Shown piece after piece: positions 19,593 through 29,599 of a stretch of 64,000 nucleotides of DNA. The stretch lies in NCBI GenBank assembly GCA_019359635.1, contig JAHHGY010000011.1, forward strand, positions 1-64,000. The letters are read 5' to 3'. The DNA comes from Chroococcus sp. CMT-3BRIN-NPC107. Its GTDB lineage: Bacteria; Cyanobacteriota; Cyanobacteriia; Cyanobacteriales; Chroococcidiopsidaceae. Positions within the stretch are counted from its first letter, which is position 1; each line of letters begins with the position of its first letter. Under the pieces are notes generated by a model, which saw only the letters and a list, made by a program, of their open reading frames with translations, did no database searches and was not told the origin of the DNA. A program made the translations under genes and the position numbers.

Positions 19593-20309
19593 TTACTCGG
19601 CGGTAGCAAGTTCTGTACTACCACGAGTGCGGCGACGGGTAAGACTATTAAACAACATTTGTCCAATAGACTTAATTAAACTGCCTTCCATTTCTTGAAA
19701 TAGCTTCATATTCATGCCAAAAGCAGCATTTGCTTCTTCAACAATGCGATTTGCTGTCGCATCGTCTATGGGTAGCTCGTCTAAAGCCTGTCTGTAGCCA
19801 ACTTTAAACTGTTTTTCGTCGGGAATGTCTTTAAACTCATAAAAAGCCGTACCTTCGCCTTCCGCTAGGTTCATCGCCCGTACAGCAATGTTTTTGAGAA
19901 TTTGTCCCCCCGACAAGTCGCCAATGTAGCGGGTGTAAGAGTGAGCAATTAGCAATTGGGGGGCAGAGTTAGCAATTTCCCGAATCCGGTTTACATAAGC
20001 TTGTCCCGCCGGAGAAAGGACAATTTGTGCCTTCCAATCTGCGCCATAATAAAAGTTCAAGTCTTGCTCTAAACTGCGCTGACGGTTTAGTTGCTGATAG
20101 TAAATTTTGCCTAGTAAAGGATGATCTTTGTGGCGTTCCATTTCTTCTTCCATGGCGCTGTAAATGAAATAGAAGTTGCCGATTAGCTTGCGATAGGAAT
20201 TTTTTTCAACTACGCCTTTTAAAAAGCACTTAACAAAACCCATGTTTTCTGCCATGCTGTGGGCTTTTTTAGTCCCTTCACGTAATTTTGTTGCTAAATT
20301 GCTGCTCAT
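19593..20309 (-). CDS. ho1: Heme oxygenase
   Basis: Ferredoxin-dependent enzyme that opens heme to biliverdin, CO and iron, the first step to phycobilins and the phytochrome chromophore. The ATG at 20307-20309 gives MSSNLATKLREGTKKAHSMAE, with the proximal heme ligand His17; the frame extends only four codons further. The distal-helix signature GDLSGGQ is at 130-136. The length of 238 residues and the family-typical helical C-terminus match cyanobacterial HO-1. A long inverted repeat follows the gene. Confidence 0.96.
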   Translation of the reverse strand: MSSNLATKLREGTKKAHSMAENMGFVKCFLKGVVEKNSYRKLIGNFYFIYSAMEEEMERHKDHPLLGKIYYQQLNRQRSLEQDLNFYYGADWKAQIVLSPAGQAYVNRIREIANSAPQLLIAHSYTRYIGDLSGGQILKNIAVRAMNLAEGEGTAFYEFKDIPDEKQFKVGYRQALDELPIDDATANRIVEEANAAFGMNMKLFQEMEGSLIKSIGQMLFNSLTRRRTRGSTELATAE

Positions 20310-20419
20310 GTAAAGTTCCAAATTTTAAGGTTAAGTTTTGTGGAATAGATGGGAAAATTAAAAGCCACTAAACCGTTAGATTAAAACAAATTGATGAGAA
20401 TTACTGTTAAAAATTCTAA

Positions 20420-20454
20420 AGCCAGCCCAAAAGTTATAATGTTTTAGGCTGGCT
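20420..20454 (-). terminator. Likely terminator of gyrB
   Basis: Inverted repeat AGCCAGCC (20420-20427) and GGCTGGCT (20447-20454). On the minus strand it is followed by a T-rich stretch about 6 bases on. It lies just past the gyrB stop. Confidence 0.65.
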
Positions 20455-20481
20455 AGAAGCAGAAATACTTAAAGTAAGTGC

Positions 20482-22455
<1,974 letters not shown>

Positions 22456-22550
22456 CTATTGGCTTGTAAAATAATAAATCACTTGTCAATTCTAACACAA
22501 AAGGCTTAATGGCGACTCTAGGGCAGTCTAAAGACCAATTTATTTAAGGG

Positions 22551-23468
22551 ATGTACCCAGTTATTTATTCTAATTCTAGTTTGATTGTAATTTGCGGTGC
22601 TACAGCTACAGGAAAATCTAGCTTGGCGATCGCCTTAGCAAAAAGGTTAAAGTCAATAATTATTAGCGCCGATTCGCGTCAAGTATACCGCGAGTTTGAC
22701 ATTGGGACAGCAAAACCAACTCTAGCAGAACAGCAAGAAGTACCGCATTATTTAATTGATATCTGCGAACCAGTGGAAACTTTGACTGTAGCAGACTATC
22801 AGCAGCAAGCCCAAGGATTAATTAATTCTGTTTCTTTAGCTTTGTTAGTCGGGGGAACGGGATTATACATTCGCTCAATAGTAAAGGGTTTGAAGATTCC
22901 GAGAGTTGCACCAAATAATCAATTGCGAAGTCAACTCCAACAACTCGGTCAAATTCAACTCTACGCTATGTTGCAACAAATAGACCCCATTGCAGGGCAA
23001 AAAATCCACGCTAACGACGCAGTGCGAACCTTACGAGCGTTAGAAGTTTATTATGTCACCGGAAGCCCGATTTCCGAACAACAAGGGGAAAATCCGCCGA
23101 ATTACCCTATTTTACAAATTGGCTTAGATTGTCCGAATCTAGAAGATTTACATCGACGAATTAAACAGCGTACCGAGCAAATGATCGGTATGGGATTAGT
23201 TGCAGAAGTGGAGTTTTTGGGGGAAAAATATGGGTTTGATTTACCTTTGCTCAATACTTTAGGCTATCAAGAAATTAAGGAATATTTGCTAGGCAATGTT
23301 AGCTTATCCGAAGCGAAAGATTTAATAGTTCTGCATACGCGCCAATTTGCCAAACGTCAGCGCACATGGTTTAAAGCTTGCCCAGAAATTGAATGGTTTA
23401 ACTGCGATGATTCGGAATTAGTCGAAAAAGTATGGGAACAAGCGCAGGAATTTGTAAAATTGCTGTAG
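22551..23468 (+). CDS. miaA: tRNA dimethylallyltransferase
   Basis: Transfers a dimethylallyl group to N6 of A37 in tRNAs reading UNN codons. 305 residues. The P-loop GATATGKS (16-23) replaces the more usual GPTATGKS but keeps the phosphate-binding residues. Family motifs follow: SADSRQVYREFDIGTAKP and VGGTGLYIRSI, with RTLRALEVYYVTG and RQFAKRQRTWF toward the C-terminus. The gene stands alone; the gap behind it holds a possible gene remnant. Confidence 0.95.
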   Translation: MYPVIYSNSSLIVICGATATGKSSLAIALAKRLKSIIISADSRQVYREFDIGTAKPTLAEQQEVPHYLIDICEPVETLTVADYQQQAQGLINSVSLALLVGGTGLYIRSIVKGLKIPRVAPNNQLRSQLQQLGQIQLYAMLQQIDPIAGQKIHANDAVRTLRALEVYYVTGSPISEQQGENPPNYPILQIGLDCPNLEDLHRRIKQRTEQMIGMGLVAEVEFLGEKYGFDLPLLNTLGYQEIKEYLLGNVSLSEAKDLIVLHTRQFAKRQRTWFKACPEIEWFNCDDSELVEKVWEQAQEFVKLL

Positions 23469-23543
23469 AAACAATTACTATGCGATCGCGCACTAGAGCG
23501 ATAAATTAAAACAATCTTTTTATTACACAAGATTAATTACTCT

Positions 23544-23627
23544 ATGCGAAAATTATTTAAAGGCGTACATCAGTTTCAAGCACATGACGAGGATCTCTAC
23601 GAAATCACAATTCAGGCTCTAATATAG
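23544..23627 (+). pseudogene. Possible remnant of a carbonic-anhydrase-like gene start
   Basis: A 27-codon frame starting MRKLFKGVHQFQAH lies in the 195-base gap between miaA and the glutamyltransferase gene. The first dozen residues resemble the N-terminus of cyanobacterial beta-carbonic anhydrases (M-R/K-K-L-I-x-G-L-x-x-F-x), but similarity then stops and the frame ends at TAG. It may be a degraded gene fragment or chance. I would not count it as an expressed gene. Confidence 0.3.
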
Positions 23628-23663
23628 GTCAACTGGAAACTACTTAATTACCAATTACCTTTA

Positions 23664-25379
23664 ATGCCGAGTATTTTTAGCTTTACAACTTTCCCCTTAT
23701 TAGTTTTTTTAGCTTTTTTTACAGCACAGCCTACTTCTGCGCTCATTCAACCCCTAACAAGCAAACGCGGAATGGTAGTATCTGCTCATCCTTTGGCAAG
23801 TCAAGCCGGACTTGAGGCTTTGCGTCAAGGCGGTAATGCGGTAGATGCGGCTGTAGCAACGACTTTTGCTATTTCTGTAGTTGAACCTTTTTCGGCGGGA
23901 ATTGGCGGTGGCGGTTTTCTACTTCTACATCAAGCTAATAAGCCCCAAATGAAGGCGCTGGATTTTCGGGAACGCGCTCCCCTGAAAGCTACCAAAAATA
24001 TGTACTTGGATGCTCAAGGCAAAGTTCGCTCAAATATCAGTATTGATGGCTATTTATCTGTGGGTGTACCGGGAACAGTTGCAGGGCTTTATCAGGTGCA
24101 TCGCCAGCATGGAAAATTACCTTGGGCGAAATTAGTTGCTCCATCTATCAAGTATGCTCAAGAGGGGTTTGTAGTTACAGAGCGGTTTGTAAGCGCTGTA
24201 GAAAGCCGCAAAAAGCCAATTTTAAACAATCTGGCCGCGCGGCAAGCTTTTACTCGCAATGGCGCAATGTACGCGGCGGGAGATAAGTTAATACAACGAG
24301 ATTTGGCAAAAACTTTACAGCAAATTGCTACCAATCCTCAGAGTTTTTATACCGGAAATATTGCCCGTGCGATCGCCTCAGACATGACACGTAACGGCGG
24401 CTTAATTACTTTAGAAGACTTAAAAACTTATAAACCTATTTGGCGTACTCCTGTTTGCGGTAATTTCCGAGAAGCGCGAATATGCTCAATGCCGCCGCCT
24501 TCTTCGGGAGGCGTACACTTATTACAAATCCTAAATCTAATTGGCGACACCGATTTTAAATCTCTTGGATGGCACAACCCAGACGTACTGCATTTAATGG
24601 TGGAAGCGATGCGAATTGCTTACGCCGATAGATCCGAATACTTAGGCGATCCCGATTTTGTCAAAGTGCCAGTACAACAGCTAATTAGCCCCCAATACGC
24701 TGCTAAAAGACGGCAAGAAATCCGGGCAAATGCCACCCCTTCAACTAGAGTAAAACCCGTTGATAAAGTTACTCTAGAACGCTTTACTAAAGCCGAATCT
24801 CGCGATACTAGCCATTTAACCGTAGTAGACGAACAGCGCAACGCCGTTAGCTTAACTTTTACTGTTAATTATGGTTTTGGTTCGGGGGTAGTTACGCCAG
24901 GGACGGGGATTTTACTTAATGATGAAATGGACGATTTTGCTGCCGCTCCGGGCGTACCCAATGCTTACGGATTAGTAGGAGGAGAAGCAAATGCGATCGC
25001 ACCCCGCAAAACTCCCCTTTCTAGCATGACACCCACCGTAGTCACCCAAAATAACCGCCTGAAAATGGCAACCGGAGCGCCGGGAGGTAGCACAATTATT
25101 ACTACCGTACTTCAAGTTATTCTTAACGTTCTAGCCTACGATATGAACGCTGGGGAAGCGGTTTCGGCTCCCCGCATACATCATCAATGGTTGCCTGACG
25201 AACTGAGAATGCAGCCTTTTGGTTTAGATACAGCAACCATTGCCGAACTAAAACGACGGGGACATACAGTTATAGAAAGAAGTCCTTGGGGAAATGCTAA
25301 TGCGATCGTTGTCACTCCCGACGGTAAACTAGAAGGAGCCGCAGATCCGCGCGGCGAAGGTTCTCCTAGCGGTTATTAA
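23664..25379 (+). CDS. ggt: Gamma-glutamyltransferase
   Basis: Exported enzyme that hydrolyses or transfers the gamma-glutamyl group of glutathione. 571 residues: a signal peptide at 1-26 (hydrophobic, ending near TSA), then the large subunit with GGNAVDAAVATTFAISVVEP and GIGGGGFLLLH. The self-cleavage site is RDTSHLTVVD, where Thr382 becomes the N-terminal nucleophile of the small subunit. GFGSGVVTPGTGILLNDEMDDF (in two parts: GFGSGVV and GILLNDEMDDF) and the late APGGSTIITTVLQ motif are canonical. Its 3' end overlaps by 14 bases the convergent small gene. Confidence 0.95.
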   Translation: MPSIFSFTTFPLLVFLAFFTAQPTSALIQPLTSKRGMVVSAHPLASQAGLEALRQGGNAVDAAVATTFAISVVEPFSAGIGGGGFLLLHQANKPQMKALDFRERAPLKATKNMYLDAQGKVRSNISIDGYLSVGVPGTVAGLYQVHRQHGKLPWAKLVAPSIKYAQEGFVVTERFVSAVESRKKPILNNLAARQAFTRNGAMYAAGDKLIQRDLAKTLQQIATNPQSFYTGNIARAIASDMTRNGGLITLEDLKTYKPIWRTPVCGNFREARICSMPPPSSGGVHLLQILNLIGDTDFKSLGWHNPDVLHLMVEAMRIAYADRSEYLGDPDFVKVPVQQLISPQYAAKRRQEIRANATPSTRVKPVDKVTLERFTKAESRDTSHLTVVDEQRNAVSLTFTVNYGFGSGVVTPGTGILLNDEMDDFAAAPGVPNAYGLVGGEANAIAPRKTPLSSMTPTVVTQNNRLKMATGAPGGSTIITTVLQVILNVLAYDMNAGEAVSAPRIHHQWLPDELRMQPFGLDTATIAELKRRGHTVIERSPWGNANAIVVTPDGKLEGAADPRGEGSPSGY

Positions 25380-25623
25380 AAGTTTCAACTTCGACGATCG
25401 CAAATTCTTTAGCTCTGGCACTAGGTACTAAAGTCCAACCTGCTTTCATTAGTTTTTGATAGGTTGCCCAACCTTTAGAACCTCCAGGTACGCGATAGTC
25501 GGGTACGCAAATATGGGGAAAAGCTGTATAAGGTCGCCAAGAGCGATCGGTTAGCGTCTGCAAATGCAGTATCTTTTCTCCATCGCCGCCGGATCTAGAT
25601 AACCAACACATTTTTCCTGCCAT
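25366..25623 (-). CDS. Conserved small hypothetical protein
   Basis: 85 residues from the ATG at 25621-25623, preceded by AGGAG ten bases upstream; the TTG further up would place that site inside the gene. The protein is soluble and begins MAGKMCWLSRSGGDGEKILH, with RSWRPYTAFPHICVP in the middle and a C-terminal half rich in Trp and Lys. I do not recognise a domain. Good codon structure and a ribosome site argue that it is real. It overlaps the end of ggt by 14 bases, tail to tail. Confidence 0.7.
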   Translation of the reverse strand: MAGKMCWLSRSGGDGEKILHLQTLTDRSWRPYTAFPHICVPDYRVPGGSKGWATYQKLMKAGWTLVPSARAKEFAIVEVETFNNR

Positions 25624-25979
25624 ATATAAATAACTCCTCAATTCAATACGACTAAGAAACCGCCCAAAACTAAAGTTTTAAGCTAATATTTCAAGTCCGT
25701 TAACATAGCCTATAGATTCAACAATTAGTCTTAGGCGCGAACACTAAAGCTGTAAGACCTTGGTGTAAATCCAAGGCATTAATTCCTACTAAGGTAAGAT
25801 ATCGATTAATTTAACCGCATCTTTGCACACTTTTGTCAAGCCCGGCATCCACCTAAAAGATTATTTCGAGCTTGGTACTTTAGTTTGTGCAAAACATCAA
25901 TAGGAATTAGTACCTAATATTCTGGTATTTAGGCAAAGGTTTTAGTATTGTAGCTAACAAAAATTGTAAAATATCATTT
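25624..25979. other. Gene-free region
   Basis: About 355 AT-rich bases between the small hypothetical gene's start and the DUF4335 gene's stop. No ORF or clear hairpin was recognised; it probably holds the promoter of the small gene. Confidence 0.4.
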
Positions 25980-27515
25980 TTATTTTGCGTCTCCTGCTTC
26001 TAAAAAGGCTTGTACCTTGCCATTAGGGTTAAAACGCAAGCGAATTCTAGGACTTTGACCATTTTGATTTGCAGAAACAAAACGTTCGCCAATTAAAGGC
26101 ATTCCGGTGCGATCGAGATAAGTTCTTGACGCTAAACCGTAGGGTTCAATGACTTGAATACTTCCATCTACATCTAAGATGATGCTGTACTCTAAAGAAC
26201 TTCTCAAGCTAGAAGGGGGTTCCCAACGTCGGTTAAAATAATCGCTAACTTCTGCTACTTGAGGATTGTTAACAAAAGCGGTGCGGGTGGCAATAGGCTT
26301 TGACGGCTCTGGTGCAGCGCTTTCCCTAGAATTACTATCTAGCGACGCGGCGGCGGTAGTTTTTGCGCTATTGGGGTTAAGAGTTGGGGGCAAATTAGAA
26401 CTGGACAAAACAGCAATTGATGGCTTTTGACGCGAAGAAGAATTTGATTGTCCTGGAATAGTTACAGTAGTAGGCTGTCCCGCAGTAGGGTTAACAACGA
26501 TTGGTTGCGGTGGTAAGTTACTAGGTACGGGATTAGCTTTACTGCCTGGAGGTGCGGTTTGCACAATCGGAGTTTTACTGGGTACAGAAATGGCGGCACT
26601 TGTAGTTCTATTAGGTGGAATACTGCTGGTTGGTGACGGTACTAAAATTGTTGTCGTCGGAGCCAAAGTAGGCAATGGTGTAGGGGCAATGGCAACTTTT
26701 GGGCTATTAGTAGTTATCGGGCGATTGTTAGCTATTTGCGGAGAATTAGGACGATTAAATACTTGCAATCCTACCGCCGTCACTCCCACACCTAACAACA
26801 ACACTGCGGCGATATTTGCCCAAGCCAAAGGAGCGGAAGAAGTTTGAGTTTTGCTAGGGTAAGTTTGTAAAACTATCAAATCGCTGGCATATTGGTCTAG
26901 AGCGGTGGCTAAATCAAATAATTGCAGGACGCTAAGTCGAATAAATTTTCCTGTTTCTGCTGTAGCCAAAGAGCCGAGAAAAAGGTTGTGAGATAATCCT
27001 GATGCTGGTTTTATGGCTAAAAATTCTTCTTGAGCAACGGCGGCTTTGATGCCTGATGCTGTTTGAAACATATATTCAGATTTTGCCGCCGCAGATTTGC
27101 TTTGAGCAGTGGTGTCTCCAATAGCCTCCTCGGCTTTTGGGGTTGTTGGTGGCTCGTTTATAGGCATTTGCCAGACATCACTTTCAACGTCGTCCTCGTC
27201 GTTTGTAGGTGGCGCAAGAGGTACAGAGGTAGTAGATGGTGCTTCTTGACCTAAAGCCGCAAAACTTTCGGGAGACAAGGTAAGCAACTGTTGAATATAG
27301 TTAGTAACTACCGTGTGGAGCGCTTCTAAGCGATCGCGATCGCCTGTAATGCTAAATTGTTTGTCTGCGGCAGGATCGTCAAAACGCAAGTCAAACCGTA
27401 CATCTTTTACTACTTTTTTTCCCAACCAACGCGATACAGGCGAACTATAAGCCACAACTTGCAGCGTACAAGTAGGAGGAGTATAGCGATGTAGAAACGA
27501 ATTTGATAGGGGCAT
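25980..27515 (-). CDS. DUF4335 domain protein, cyanobacteria-specific
   Basis: 511 residues. The N-terminal 180 residues (LHRYTPPTCTLQVVAY, then VVKDVRFDLRFDDP) match the cyanobacterial DUF4335 family. A single transmembrane helix follows at about 232-252 (ANIAAVLLLGVGVTAVGL). Then comes a long Pro/Thr/Ser/Asn-rich linker (about 255-420), probably disordered and periplasmic, and a compact C-terminal part ending in a beta-rich segment (YSIILDVDGSIQVIEPYG). It looks like a membrane protein with a secreted C-terminal domain, loosely like a TonB-type layout. The DUF3038 gene lies 88 bases upstream in the same direction, a pairing seen widely in cyanobacteria. Function unknown. Confidence 0.85.
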   Translation of the reverse strand: MPLSNSFLHRYTPPTCTLQVVAYSSPVSRWLGKKVVKDVRFDLRFDDPAADKQFSITGDRDRLEALHTVVTNYIQQLLTLSPESFAALGQEAPSTTSVPLAPPTNDEDDVESDVWQMPINEPPTTPKAEEAIGDTTAQSKSAAAKSEYMFQTASGIKAAVAQEEFLAIKPASGLSHNLFLGSLATAETGKFIRLSVLQLFDLATALDQYASDLIVLQTYPSKTQTSSAPLAWANIAAVLLLGVGVTAVGLQVFNRPNSPQIANNRPITTNSPKVAIAPTPLPTLAPTTTILVPSPTSSIPPNRTTSAAISVPSKTPIVQTAPPGSKANPVPSNLPPQPIVVNPTAGQPTTVTIPGQSNSSSRQKPSIAVLSSSNLPPTLNPNSAKTTAAASLDSNSRESAAPEPSKPIATRTAFVNNPQVAEVSDYFNRRWEPPSSLRSSLEYSIILDVDGSIQVIEPYGLASRTYLDRTGMPLIGERFVSANQNGQSPRIRLRFNPNGKVQAFLEAGDAK

Positions 27516-27603
27516 AGTAGGAAATAGATTTGATCTAGTGAGTTCTATAGTTAGAAAATTTTTCGATCGAGCTAGGAAACTTAAGATTACTAAAAAAATA
27601 ATT

Positions 27604-28203
27604 TTAAGAGCTAGTTATTTTGGTACGGTCTAAAAGTGCCAACCACAAACGCCGATGACCTTCAGGGCTACTATAAAACAGCAAGTCTACTAAAAGTTTA
27701 AGAGCAAGTTGAGTTAAGTTGCCTGTAGAAACATTGCTATCTTCTTCCATGCGTTCTAGGTAAGTGTTATTGAAAGCATCAAGGTAATCGCCTAGCAAAG
27801 CAGTTTTATGAGGCTCGCTGTTATTTTGGGCTACTTGTTCGAGCCGAGAAATCGCGCGGCGAATCAATTCTTGGTGCTGTTTGGCTAGGTAGCAGCTAAT
27901 TAAAACTAAACTTCGCGCTTCTTCTACATCTAATTTTTTCCGTCCACCTTCACCTTTACGTAATGGATTTGATTGGCGCAATCTCCACAAGGTGACGCGA
28001 TCGGGGATCTTTGATTCCAGATTCAGCGCCAAAGCAGCTTGCAACATCGCCTCCGAGCCAATACCTGTTAAAGACTCCAAAGCCAACAGCACCAAGTCTA
28101 GTTGAGTTTTGATGTTGTCTAATTGGGCGGAGTCAGGCTGGGTGCGGTTTGGTTCATTCCAATCAGGAGATGAGCCAGCGCTAGAATGCGTATCTTTAAG
28201 CAT
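27604..28203 (-). CDS. DUF3038 domain protein, cyanobacteria-specific
   Basis: 199-residue soluble, mostly helical protein. The core (LDLVLLALESLTGIGSEAM, VTLWRLRQSNPLRKG, RSLVLISCYLAKQHQELIRR) is the DUF3038 signature. The first 30 residues are polar and probably disordered. It precedes the DUF4335 gene on the same strand, so the two probably form an operon and act in the same, still unknown, process. Confidence 0.85.
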   Translation of the reverse strand: MLKDTHSSAGSSPDWNEPNRTQPDSAQLDNIKTQLDLVLLALESLTGIGSEAMLQAALALNLESKIPDRVTLWRLRQSNPLRKGEGGRKKLDVEEARSLVLISCYLAKQHQELIRRAISRLEQVAQNNSEPHKTALLGDYLDAFNNTYLERMEEDSNVSTGNLTQLALKLLVDLLFYSSPEGHRRLWLALLDRTKITSS

Positions 28204-28620
28204 ATAAGCTAAGACAGGTATCGATAGAGTTGTTACCTATTTTGAAACCAGACTTCTTTAAAGGATATTTGGTTTCTAATAGCATAATCTGTCAGCTAAT
28301 CCCTGTCAGCAATTAATGCTGCTCGATTAATAGATTTACTGTTCGTTTTAGTTACTTAAAAATTTCACTTACCCAAATTAATCGTTTCTGAGCTTGAAAT
28401 AATCTTATTTTTAATTTCAATTCAAGTATTAATTTAGACTGTTGCCCAGTGAATATACTTAAAAAAGATTTAGTCTAGAGTAAAATAAAATACTATACAG
28501 AGAGCTATGTAAATAAATGAGCAAAAAATGAGCAGTTTTCGGTCTGGAAAATGAGCATTGGTTGAAACACACTTTACTTAGAGCTTGATTAAAAAATCAT
28601 CTAAAAGGTTTAATTTTTCT
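28204..28620. promoter_or_regulatory. Divergent control region with three AAATGAGCA repeats
   Basis: 417 gene-free bases between divergent genes. Close to the DUF4394 gene are three direct copies of AAATGAGCA at 28515-28523, 28526-28534 and 28549-28557. Their starts are 11 and 23 bases apart, about one and two helical turns. This suggests binding sites for a regulator of the downstream gene. Confidence 0.45.
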
Positions 28621-29538
28621 ATGAATAACCGCCGCCTACTGACGATCGCCTTAGCGACCGTCGCTTCTAGCATCGCGATCGCACCGCAAGTTCAAGCCGT
28701 AGGTCTAACAGGTTTGACCAGAGACAATACTTTAGTCAATTTTGATTCCCAAAGCCCTGACGATGCTAGCTTTGTTCAAGTGACAGGAGTTACTGGTAAT
28801 TTGCTAGGAATTGATTACCGTCCCGCCGATGGTCAACTTTACGGGCTGGCAAGTGATAACAATATTTACATGATTGATTCCAGCACGGGAGCAGCAACAC
28901 TGACAAGTACGCTTTCGGTGACTGTAGGGGTAGGAGTGCGATCGGGAATAGACTTCAACCCTGTGGTCGATCGCTTGCGGGTTGTTGGCAGCAATGATAC
29001 AAACTACCGGAGCAATGTAGATACTGGTGCAACTTTGGTTGATGGAAATTTAGCCTATGGTACAGGGGATGCCAATTTTGGAGTCAACCCGAATATTACT
29101 GCTGCGGCTTATGCAAATTCATTTCTTGGCGCTCCCAGCCCAACAGGAGTAACGCCTCCTACTCGGACAACGGCGCTATATGGTATTGATTCTACTCTTG
29201 ATGTCTTAACCTTGCAGAGTCCTCCTAATGATGGCACGCTCACCACTATCGGTTCTCTTGGCATCGATTTTAGTTCCACAGGAGGATTTGATATTTTCAG
29301 CGCTGAGAGTGGCACAAATATAGCCTTTGCGGCAACCGATTCTGAGTTATACACCATTGACTTAGGTACAGGTGCGGCTAGTTTGTTAGGAGAGATTGGC
29401 GGTAGTCGGTCATTAATTGGTCTTGCAGCAGAACCCGTACCTGAGCCTAGTAGCGTAATTGGTTCGGTAGCGGCGGTTACTTTGGGTGGTGTTGTATTAA
29501 TGCGCCGTCGCCGTCGTAGCGCTCAGTTTTCCAAGTAA
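28621..29538 (+). CDS. DUF4394 protein with PEP-CTERM sorting signal
   Basis: 305 residues from the ATG at 28621, chosen because it starts the signal peptide (MNNRRLLTIALATVASSIAI, cleavage near VQA); the TTG at 28585 adds only a basic stretch. The body is a beta-propeller-like DUF4394 domain with repeating units such as GIDYRPADGQLYGL and GIDFNPVVDRLRVVG. The end has VPEPSS, a hydrophobic helix and RRRRR: a PEP-CTERM signal, handled by the exosortase system for display or release at the cell surface. A strong terminator follows. The three repeats upstream may control it. Confidence 0.88.
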   Translation: MNNRRLLTIALATVASSIAIAPQVQAVGLTGLTRDNTLVNFDSQSPDDASFVQVTGVTGNLLGIDYRPADGQLYGLASDNNIYMIDSSTGAATLTSTLSVTVGVGVRSGIDFNPVVDRLRVVGSNDTNYRSNVDTGATLVDGNLAYGTGDANFGVNPNITAAAYANSFLGAPSPTGVTPPTRTTALYGIDSTLDVLTLQSPPNDGTLTTIGSLGIDFSSTGGFDIFSAESGTNIAFAATDSELYTIDLGTGAASLLGEIGGSRSLIGLAAEPVPEPSSVIGSVAAVTLGGVVLMRRRRRSAQFSK

Positions 29539-29575
29539 GTAAGCTACTGCAAAAGTTTAGAAATTAGATCGAGCA

Positions 29576-29598
29576 AGCCCGCGATCGCGGGCTTTTTT
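29576..29598 (+). terminator. Terminator of the DUF4394 gene, stem made from a HIP1 site
   Basis: Perfect 18-base palindrome (29576-29593) containing GCGATCGC at its centre, followed by a T run. Confidence 0.85.
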
Positions 29599-29599
29599 G

